Assembly: GCF_015207705.1 (NCBI RefSeq) | Contig: NZ_JADEWI010000063.1 | Location: 1 to 39,134, forward strand | Source: Nostoc sp. LEGE 06077 | GTDB lineage: Bacteria > Cyanobacteriota > Cyanobacteriia > Cyanobacteriales > Nostocaceae | Length of the DNA: 39,134 nt | Direction: 5' to 3' | In this document: positions 33,302-39,134 of the stretch, piece by piece | How the letters are laid out: every line of letters begins with the position of its first letter | Position numbering within the stretch: the first letter of the stretch is position 1 | The notes under the pieces: generated by a model | What the model saw: the letters and a program-made list of their open reading frames with translations, nothing else | Database searches by the model: none | What the model was told of the DNA's origin: nothing | Position numbers and translations under genes: made by a program

Positions 33302-35515
33302 ATGACAGCAATTACACCAAAGGCATCTTCCGCGCTTCCTGATTTTTGCGAAGGAATTCAATATTTTGGTGAAGCGTTACCAGATTTTGCCACTTATGGT
33401 GCTACACCTGCGATAGATTCAGATAAAGTAGCGATCGCATCTCCTACAGATACCGCAGCCGTATATCAAACTTTATTAGCTGCTGATGCCTTGCGTTACC
33501 TAACATTGCAAGTTACTGGGAGTAAAGCATCAGGTCATCCAGGCGGGTTTGCCAGCCAAGCGGAAGCGTATGCAGCGTTAGTCATGTTGGGCTACAAAAA
33601 TATTATTACGGAAGTCGGACACCACGCCCCTGGATTTTATAGTGCCATGTTTTTGGATCGCTCTTTAGAAGACATGGGCATTTTTACAGTACAACAATTG
33701 CGCGATCGCTTCCGCGAAAAGCACGGTCTTTTAGGACACCTTTCCGGTTACATTCCCGGCATTCTCGCACCTGCCGGGCCTTTGGGACAAGGGCAACACT
33801 TTGCAATGTCGGCTGCACTCCTGCACCGTGACAAACTTTTCCCCTTTACTGTTGGTGATGGTGGACTGGGTGAACCATATATCATGAGTTCAATGGCACA
33901 CTTCAACACCGCCTATCCCAGCGTCACCAACTTCTTACCCGTGCTGGTATGGAATGGTTACAGCCAAGAACACCACAGTATGGTTTCCCTCAAAACCAAC
34001 GAACAAATGCAAGCATACTGGCAAGGTAATGGTTTTGCAGAAGTCATTCTCGTCGATGCCAAAGAATTCGACGACCAAAATCAACCAGGAGACTACGTTG
34101 ATAGTACCGCCTTTTCCTTCCAGCAACGCCTCGCCTTTACCCAAGCCGTATTAGTAGCTGTTGATAAAGCCGCACGTTCCGCACTTGGCGGTAAACTCAC
34201 GGTATTTATTATCAAACAACTCAAAGGCGCAGGCGTTCACGCCAGAGGTGCAAAATCGCACAACTTATATCCTAAAGACACCCTAGATGCACCGCACATT
34301 ATCAGTGCATTGCAAACACGCGCCTTATCACAAGAGGCTTGGCAAACAGTTAGAACCAACGCCGAACGCGCTGGTGGTGGCCCTGCTGCGAAAACTGTTG
34401 TGACAGAATTTGAATTACCATTGGCAGATTTAGGTGAATTGCCATTAGAAGAATATACAGTTGGTGGCGAACCCAAAGTTTCGACAACCGCAATGGGCAG
34501 ATTAGTTGGTATCGTCGGACAAAAGGATAAAAATTTCCTCGTCACCAACGCCGACGGTAACGAAGCATCAGGAATTGGCAACATTAACCAAGCATTAAAA
34601 ATTATTCACCCCACAACCGACGACTTATATAACCAAGCACCAAACGGCCAAGTTTATGAACCATTAAGTGAAGATGCTTGTGCAGGTTTAGCCGTTGGTT
34701 TATCACTTATGGGTGCGAGAAGCTTGTGGTGTTCTTACGAATCTTTTGCCATCAACGGTTTACCAATTTGGCAAACAGTCACCCAAGCAATGGCAGAATT
34801 ACGCCGTCAAACTCCCTCAACAATTACCTTATTTACTGCTGGCGCATTAGAACAAGGTCGTAACGGTTGGACTCACCAACGTCCAGAAATTGAAGCTTAC
34901 TTTGCATCGATGATGCGGAATGGAAATGTATTTCCTGTATTTCCTCCTGATGCTAATAGTACCCAAGCTTGTTATGACTGGGCTTTAAAAACAAGAAATA
35001 AGGGAATTGTCATTACTGCAAGTAAGTCACCTTTGCCAATTCGCACAACATTAAAACAAACTCAGCAAGGCTTAGAAGATGGGGCGATATTATTGCATGA
35101 AATTGCTGGTGATAAGCAAGTTGTGTTTGCCGTTATTGGCGATATGACATTAATTCCTGTATTTGAAGCAGCAGCTTTCTTAGAAACAGAAGGTATCGGG
35201 GCAAAGATAGTTTCTATTATTAATCCCCGCCGTTTATATCGTCCTAGTGATGTTGCTTGGGATACTTGTTCTGAAGCTGATGGTGGTTTTATTGATGACG
35301 CAAAATTTGCTGAATTATTTGGTGGTGATGCACTAATTGGTGTAACTGGTGGTGCTGCGGCGATGCTAGAACCAATTATGCTAAGAAGTAACAGCAAGCG
35401 CGATACTTTTGCCTGGAAACGTGGCGAAACTACAGCCAGTGCTGGTGAGTTGATGGCGTTTAATGGTTTGACCGCTGAGGCGTTGACAAAGCGGGCAATT
35501 GAGTTAGTACATTAA
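33302..35515 (+). CDS. Divergent phosphoketolase/transketolase-family ThDP enzyme
   Basis: The product has 737 residues. The N-half has a transketolase-like GSKASGHPGG motif (about 73-82), GPLGQGQHFAMS (about 159-170) and the ThDP-binding GDG (185-187), with Asn218 in VLVWNGYS. Later blocks (GRNGWTHQRPEIEAYF, then VFPPDANSTQACYDWAL) follow the phosphoketolase pattern. The canonical phosphoketolase GPGHGGP motif and GDGE are absent (GDGG here), and it is shorter than typical 790-residue Xfp enzymes. It may cleave xylulose- or fructose-phosphate to acetyl phosphate, or do another ThDP reaction. Nostoc-type genomes hold several such paralogues. Confidence 0.8.
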   Translation: MTAITPKASSALPDFCEGIQYFGEALPDFATYGATPAIDSDKVAIASPTDTAAVYQTLLAADALRYLTLQVTGSKASGHPGGFASQAEAYAALVMLGYKNIITEVGHHAPGFYSAMFLDRSLEDMGIFTVQQLRDRFREKHGLLGHLSGYIPGILAPAGPLGQGQHFAMSAALLHRDKLFPFTVGDGGLGEPYIMSSMAHFNTAYPSVTNFLPVLVWNGYSQEHHSMVSLKTNEQMQAYWQGNGFAEVILVDAKEFDDQNQPGDYVDSTAFSFQQRLAFTQAVLVAVDKAARSALGGKLTVFIIKQLKGAGVHARGAKSHNLYPKDTLDAPHIISALQTRALSQEAWQTVRTNAERAGGGPAAKTVVTEFELPLADLGELPLEEYTVGGEPKVSTTAMGRLVGIVGQKDKNFLVTNADGNEASGIGNINQALKIIHPTTDDLYNQAPNGQVYEPLSEDACAGLAVGLSLMGARSLWCSYESFAINGLPIWQTVTQAMAELRRQTPSTITLFTAGALEQGRNGWTHQRPEIEAYFASMMRNGNVFPVFPPDANSTQACYDWALKTRNKGIVITASKSPLPIRTTLKQTQQGLEDGAILLHEIAGDKQVVFAVIGDMTLIPVFEAAAFLETEGIGAKIVSIINPRRLYRPSDVAWDTCSEADGGFIDDAKFAELFGGDALIGVTGGAAAMLEPIMLRSNSKRDTFAWKRGETTASAGELMAFNGLTAEALTKRAIELVH

Positions 35516-35544
35516 GACTAGATAGATATAATGTAATGAGACAC

Positions 35545-35577
35545 CCCCATCTAAGTATTTTCCTAGATGGGGTTTAA
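35545..35577 (+). terminator. Hairpin after the phosphoketolase-like gene
   Basis: CCCCATCTA (35545-35553) pairs with TAGATGGGG (35564-35572) around a 10-base loop, followed by TTTAATGT. The weak T-run may let some transcripts pass into the TIR-like gene 22 bases further on. Confidence 0.75.
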
Positions 35578-35593
35578 TGTATGAATATTGACT

Positions 35594-37051
35594 ATGAATT
35601 GTAAAATATTTTATTCTTGGCAATCAGACTTACCTAATAAAACGAATCGTGGATTTATTGAGGCTGCTCTTGAGGCTGCTACCAAATCCATCCGCAATGA
35701 TGATTCCATAAAAGTTGAGCCAGTTATCGACCGTGATACAAAAGATGTACCGGGTTCACCAGATATTGCTCATACAATATTTGAAAAAATTGAACAGGCT
35801 CAAGTTTTTGTATGTGACGTTTCAATCATTAACCAAAATAGTTCTTCTCGCCTCACTCCCAATCCTAATGTCTTACTTGAACTTGGATATGCAATCAAGG
35901 CTCTGGGATGGAACAACATCATCATGGTAATAAATTCCGCTGTTGCAAAACCAGAACAACTGCCATTTGATCTAAGGATGCGACGGGTGATTCCATATTT
36001 TATGCCTGAAGAAAGTGAGGATCGTTCCACAGAGCGTAAGCAGCTTCAGTCAAAGTTGGAAGGTGCGCTTCGGAATATCTTAGAAGGAATTGACTTACAA
36101 AATGCTGGAGAAATTATTCAACCAATAACCATAGGAGAACAGACAAGAATAGCAGTTGAAAATTTCCAGCCGAATCAACCCATTTTAATCCGTCGATTCA
36201 TGACACAGCTAAGAGATGAGCTTGATACACTGAAGCCAGATTTTACAAAAGGAGGTATAGCTGATGAATTACTAGTACAATCAATTGAGCAAACAACAGG
36301 AACAATAATAGAATTTGCACAACTTGCAGAAGTAATTGCAATATTCAACAACTCAGATGCTGCGCGTGAAATATACAAACAATTTGAACTAATTTTAGAG
36401 CGTTATAATCTTCCACGCGTTTTCTCAGGTAGCTATAAAGATATTGATTTCGATTTTTACAAATTTATAGGTCATGAACTTTTTGTATCTTTTTTCTCAT
36501 TTCTAATTCGAGAAAATCGATGGGAAATAATTGCAGATTTATTGGAAGTAGGTATTTACGTTGATAATTATCCTATATCAAAAGAACCAAGTTTAGTATA
36601 TTTTACCTATGTTTCTCAGTCTGTTAAGTTATTATCTCATCGAAAAGAGCGGTTAAATCTGAACATAATGTCAGTTCATGCAAATATTTTGAATGAACGC
36701 CATAATGAGGGAGAGCTAGCTAAAATTTTGCCAATGCAACAATTTATGAATGCGGACTGCTTTTTGTTTTTACGGTCTGAAGCTCAAGATAGCGAACTAG
36801 GTCAATGGCATAATTGGATACCTTGGACTAAGGTATATATGGAACAAGTTCCAAGATACTTATTAGAAGCATATAGTCTTAAATATGCTCAAAAATTATT
36901 AGTTGCTCTTGGAATAAAAAATATTGACCCGTTTAAAAAATGCTTAGAAGATGCCAACCAGAAGTTAGAAAAAATGTATTGGGATGGCATTTGGCCTTTT
37001 CCTTCTTCTCCATTGAAATATTTGGATATTTCAATGATTGGCAGTAAGTAG
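35594..37051 (+). CDS. Protein with N-terminal TIR-like nucleotide-hydrolase domain
   Basis: The product has 485 residues from the ATG at 35594. Residues 1-140 show a TIR-like Rossmann pattern: KIFYSWQSDLPNKTNRGFIE (4-23), a DRDT loop with DVPGSPDI (46-58), the strand VFVCDVS with Asp75, and PNPNVLLELGYA with Glu96 in the position of the catalytic glutamate of TIR NADases. LPFDLRMRRVIPY follows. Residues 150-485 are mainly helical with no recognised motif. Such domains are frequent in bacterial anti-phage proteins; that role is inference. Codons and base composition are markedly A/T-rich compared with the left neighbours, suggesting transfer. A TTG start at 35588 is the alternative. Confidence 0.7.
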   Translation: MNCKIFYSWQSDLPNKTNRGFIEAALEAATKSIRNDDSIKVEPVIDRDTKDVPGSPDIAHTIFEKIEQAQVFVCDVSIINQNSSSRLTPNPNVLLELGYAIKALGWNNIIMVINSAVAKPEQLPFDLRMRRVIPYFMPEESEDRSTERKQLQSKLEGALRNILEGIDLQNAGEIIQPITIGEQTRIAVENFQPNQPILIRRFMTQLRDELDTLKPDFTKGGIADELLVQSIEQTTGTIIEFAQLAEVIAIFNNSDAAREIYKQFELILERYNLPRVFSGSYKDIDFDFYKFIGHELFVSFFSFLIRENRWEIIADLLEVGIYVDNYPISKEPSLVYFTYVSQSVKLLSHRKERLNLNIMSVHANILNERHNEGELAKILPMQQFMNADCFLFLRSEAQDSELGQWHNWIPWTKVYMEQVPRYLLEAYSLKYAQKLLVALGIKNIDPFKKCLEDANQKLEKMYWDGIWPFPSSPLKYLDISMIGSK

Positions 37052-37057
37052 TTATGC

Positions 37058-37227
37058 GTAGGTTGGGTGGAGGCGCAAGCTTGGATATTTGCAGCACAAC
37101 GATTAATATTTGTGCCGTAACCCAAAACCAAATCATCTTAATTTCAACGTGATCATTGATTATATAAAACCTTTGTTGTGAAGAGTTAGATCATTTGTTG
37201 GGTTTCACTTCGTTTCACCCAACCTAC
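37058..37227. mobile_element. MITE-like element with GTAGGTTGGGTG inverted ends, copy 2
   Basis: GTAGGTTGGGTG (37058-37069) and CACCCAACCTAC (37216-37227) are exact 12-base inverted ends of a 170-bp non-coding stretch; TTGGGTTTCACTTCGTTTCACCCAA forms a further inner palindrome at the right end. The ends match the short copy at 1978-2012. It has no coding capacity, so any mobility would depend on another element. Confidence 0.6.
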
Positions 37228-37341
37228 AAAAAAGTGCTTTGTTATCTGCTGAAAAATTGCATTCCATGCGTAGATTTACGCTTTTCGTCAGAACTAAAGG
37301 ATAGATGCGGGTAGATTTACTGAAATTCTTGGAGAATAACA

Positions 37342-37546
37342 AGTTTACGAGTCGCAAAAGTTAATTTACGAGTCAAAAACTTAGTTTACGAATCGCAAAA
37401 GTTAGTTTACGAGTCAGAACTTAAGTTTGCAAGTCGCAAAAGTTAATTTACGAGTCAGAAACTTAGTTTGCAAGTTGCAAAAGTTAATTTACGAGTCAGA
37501 AACTTAGTTTGCGAGTTGCAAAAGTTAGTTTGCGAGTCGCAAAACT
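37342..37546 (+). repeat. Five 41-bp direct repeats with ten phased TTTRCGARTC cores
   Basis: Units start at 37342, 37383, 37424, 37465 and 37506, exactly 41 bases apart (one unit has a compensating single-base change in length). Each holds two related halves: AGTTTACGAGTCGCAAA and a longer half with the same core. Cores begin at 37344, 37365, 37385, 37406, 37426, 37447, 37467, 37488, 37508 and 37529, so spacing alternates 21 and 20 bases, about two DNA turns. All are in the same orientation. The period is not a multiple of three, so it is not coding. Confidence 0.95.
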
Positions 37547-37648
37547 ATAATTGCTACTTTCATAAAGGCGATTGCTTTTCAAAAGGCTTATTAGTTGCAA
37601 AGCAATTCCCGATTATAATCAAAATAAAGTCATAAACATCATTTAACT

Positions 37649-38242
37649 ATGACTATCCAAATCTTAGATAAAAATACCACAACTCTAGAACAGCGATTTC
37701 TCTTACCTGGTTATTACGCCTGGGAAGAATTCGAGAAAATAGAAACCTTAACCACAGATGCAGCAGGTTTGCGGATAACTTATCTTGATGGGTGCATTGA
37801 ATTTATGACGCTAGGTGAACAGCACGAAATGATTAAAAGCGTGATTGGGATATTATTAGCATTATACTTTTTTGAAAAAGGTATAAATTTTATCCCAGTA
37901 GGTAGTGCCACGCGTCGTGCCAAAGAAAAAAATGCTTCCTTTGAACCTGATGAATCTTATTACATAGGGGAGAAAAAAGAAAATCCAGATTTAGCAATTG
38001 AAGTTAATATCACCAGTGGCAGTATTGACAAACTAGAAAAATACAAACGGTTTAATATTCCTGAAGTTTGGTTCTGGGAGAATAATAAATTTTACCTATA
38101 TAGTCTAAAAAATGATAATTATGAGCAAATTCAACGAAGCGAATTCTTCCTAGATTTAGATATAGCATTATTGGCGAGTTGTGTTTTAATGCCTTCAATT
38201 ATTGATGCTAGAACACAATTTATGCAAGGTATGAAAAAATAG
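37649..38242 (+). CDS. Uma2 family (PD-(D/E)XK-like, DUF820) protein
   Basis: The product has 197 residues and full Uma2 layout: YAWEEFEKIE, the strand GLRITYLDGCIEFMTLGEQHE (about 46-66), then the nuclease-like residues in FEPDESYYIG, PDLAIEVNIT and IDKLEKYKRFNIPEVWFW. The Asp, Glu and Lys positions for PD-(D/E)XK catalysis are therefore present. The biological role of the family is unproven. It differs much from the Q-tailed Uma2 at 17533. It lies between the 41-bp array and transposase relics, an accessory setting. The ATG at 37649 starts about 100 bases after the last repeat. Confidence 0.85.
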   Translation: MTIQILDKNTTTLEQRFLLPGYYAWEEFEKIETLTTDAAGLRITYLDGCIEFMTLGEQHEMIKSVIGILLALYFFEKGINFIPVGSATRRAKEKNASFEPDESYYIGEKKENPDLAIEVNITSGSIDKLEKYKRFNIPEVWFWENNKFYLYSLKNDNYEQIQRSEFFLDLDIALLASCVLMPSIIDARTQFMQGMKK

Positions 38243-38330
38243 CTATAACTTGTTTGACGCAAACCCAAAAAGTTATAATTCAACCCTGGATTCCGCCGGT
38301 AAGTGAAGAGATTAATGCTATTTTTTATTC

Positions 38331-38529
38331 ATGACAGCATCAGCCTCACAAATAAGAGTACAAGATATTTATCATTGTGGTATGGTCGCAGGAATCGTAG
38401 ACAAAATGTGTGTCGATTCATCTGCTAACGATCGCCTGTGTTAAACAGATTGCTAATCTTACCGATGAACGACGTTGGATTCTCCAGTTTCTCGGCGCTC
38501 CTTACAGAAAATATTATCTATTAACCTGA
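38331..38529 (+). pseudogene. Relic of a DUF4277/IS1634-type transposase
   Basis: An ATG at 38331 opens 37 codons (with IRVQDIYHCGMVAGIVDKM) that resemble the N-terminus of DUF4277-containing transposases, then stops at 38442. A second frame (from about 38431, ending TGA at 38527-38529) reads KQIANLTDERRWILQFLGAP and looks like the distal end of a transposase. The middle is missing, so this is probably an internally deleted, frameshifted remnant. The assignment rests on recalled family patterns. Confidence 0.5.
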
Positions 38530-38585
38530 TAGACCTGCGGAATGTAGGTTATGGGGAACCACACCAGCGTGAGCTAGGTGGCTAG

Positions 38586-38595
38586 TTTGCGAGTC
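38586..38595 (+). repeat. Solitary copy of the array core TTTGCGAGTC
   Basis: TTTGCGAGTC, preceded by AG and followed by G as in the array halves, is identical to core 10 of the 37342-37546 array and lies 13 bases before the ATG of the small gene at 38608. Confidence 0.7.
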
Positions 38596-38607
38596 GTGAT
38601 TTTAACT

Positions 38608-38787
38608 ATGGATTACCTAATCAATCTTAATCCGTGGGCGATGTTCCACTGTTTACCCACAGGTCACAATGTCTGCATAGGCCGATTTATAACCCGCGCA
38701 GCCGCCGAAAGTCACATGAGATTTTTACGGCAGTTTATCCCTAATGAGAACCTCCAGGTGCTGTTTGATCTGGAGGTCAGATTATAA
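38608..38787 (+). CDS. Small hypothetical protein
   Basis: The product has 59 residues from the ATG at 38608 (MDYLINLNPWAMFHCLP); the frame is open from 38578 but the ATG better fits. The block CIGRFITRAAAESHMRFLRQFIPN resembles short Nostoc-type proteins with an R-F-x-R-x-x-A-x-x-H pattern; I recall such proteins but cannot name a family or function. It is followed immediately by another frame at 38781. Confidence 0.5.
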   Translation: MDYLINLNPWAMFHCLPTGHNVCIGRFITRAAAESHMRFLRQFIPNENLQVLFDLEVRL

Positions 38788-38930
38788 AGGCTTGGGCTGC
38801 CATCAAGCAATTACCACGCGTAAAATATCTATTATTGAGCGATTCCGCACCTACATACGATGTCTTGGAGTACGTGGTTATTCTCAATCGCAATTCTCAA
38901 GAGGTAACGGTTCGGTTTGTTGCGAAGTAG
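38781..38930 (+). pseudogene. Protein-like frame without a standard start
   Basis: A frame of 49 codons (including AAIKQLPRVKYLLLSDSA and ending VRFVAK) overlaps the end of the preceding small gene. It has no ATG, GTG or TTG at its head: an upstream TGA (38766) is followed by GGAGGT (38772) and then ATT ATA AAG. It is either a decayed gene fragment, the other half of a frameshifted gene, or one using a rare ATT start. Confidence 0.3.
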
Positions 38931-39011
38931 TTTGAAAGCGATCGCTCCGCCAACGCCAAAAGCGATCGCAGCATCAGGAATTGCGATACTCGAACCAACT
39001 GCTGAAAGAAC

Positions 39012-39134
39012 CTATCCCACTAATAAAATTCTGTTAATCCAGATGTGAATTGTGGCAAGAGAGAGAAAACCGTTGAAGCAGGCAGCAATTCTTTCCCATC
39101 GAACAACAAGCCGGCGATATTTTCTTTGGAACCA
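39012..39134 (-). CDS. C-terminal end of an IS5-type transposase (partial)
   Basis: The minus-strand frame is open from the window edge to a TAG at 39012 (40 residues). WFQRKYRRLVVRWERIAACF followed by NGFLSLATIHIWINRIL matches the C-terminal helices of IS5-group DDE transposases, just after the catalytic glutamate region. The rest of the element lies outside the window, so intactness cannot be judged; the terminal inverted repeat should be within about 38931-39011. Confidence 0.75.
   Translation of the reverse strand, partial: WFQRKYRRLVVRWERIAACFNGFLSLATIHIWINRILLVG

Larger units (their letters stand above)
37052..37648. other. 597-bp repeat-rich spacer
   Basis: No gene is seen. It contains, in order, a palindrome-bounded element (37058-37227), an A/T-rich stretch with two partial ATTTAC motifs, the 41-bp repeat array (37342-37546) and the presumed promoter of the second Uma2 gene. 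Confidence 0.8.

Noticed and set aside
34237-34584. Minus-strand open frame of 115 codons
   Set aside because: It lies wholly inside the phosphoketolase-like gene in the opposite direction and shows no motif.
37342-37546. CRISPR array
   Set aside because: The segments between the cores are themselves repeated copies rather than unique spacers, spacing is only 20-21 bases, and no cas gene is in the window.
1-39134. tRNA, rRNA or known riboswitch
   Set aside because: No cloverleaf with a GGTTCGA-type T-arm, no rRNA-like conserved block and no recognised riboswitch core was found on either strand by eye.

Overview
The window is a chromosomal segment of a filamentous, probably heterocyst-forming cyanobacterium of the Nostoc/Anabaena group. 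The evidence is the many HIP1 octamers (GCGATCGC), the tandem heptamer repeats in spacers, lineage-typical genes (DUF1830 protein, CrtO-type ketolase, PrcA-type Ca-dependent protease, DICT-domain protein, Uma2-family proteins) and the order acpP-fabF-tkt. No rRNA, tRNA, CRISPR array or intact mobile element was seen.

Left part (1-12.5 kb): clpS (N-end-rule adaptor); a CPBP membrane protease with a small partner gene; two small unknown proteins; a DICT plus degenerate HD-GYP protein translationally coupled (ATGA) to a pentapeptide-repeat protein; a B12-binding-type radical SAM enzyme; a DUF1830 protein; small membrane proteins; a lone ABC ATPase; an OmpR-type response regulator with an unusual acidic pocket and a textbook-like NtcA-activated promoter; then the CGFS glutaredoxin/BolA pair of iron-sulfur homeostasis.

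Middle (12.5-28.3 kb): a secreted helical-repeat protein, the PrcA-like subtilase, a PlsC-like acyltransferase, tadA, a Uma2 protein, and the acpP-fabF-tkt run (fatty-acid synthesis and Calvin/pentose phosphate metabolism, all on the minus strand). These are followed by an HdrB-like CCG-domain protein, lpxD, a radical SAM protein with an extra four-cysteine C-terminus, and a short rubredoxin gene directly upstream of an HI0933-type flavoprotein. Heptamer repeats fill many spacers and in places intrude into genes: the acyltransferase C-terminus, the fabF stop codon and the flavoprotein start.

Right part (28.3-39.1 kb): an SRPBCC protein, a protein of unknown function, a crtO-like carotenoid ketolase, a DUF2993 protein and a divergent phosphoketolase/transketolase-family enzyme. 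After these the sequence becomes accessory in character. It holds an AT-rich gene for a protein with an N-terminal TIR-like nucleotide-hydrolase fold; a palindrome-flanked MITE-like spacer; an array of five 41-bp units carrying ten TTTRCGARTC cores at alternating 21/20-bp spacing; a second Uma2 gene; relics of a DUF4277-type transposase; two tiny overlapping frames; and the C-terminal end of an IS5-type transposase running off the window.

The points most worth following are the helically phased 41-bp repeat array, the TIR-like protein beside it, the NtcA-type promoter of the response regulator, and the heptamer-shifted start of the flavoprotein gene. All functional calls come from reading the sequence; no database search was done.
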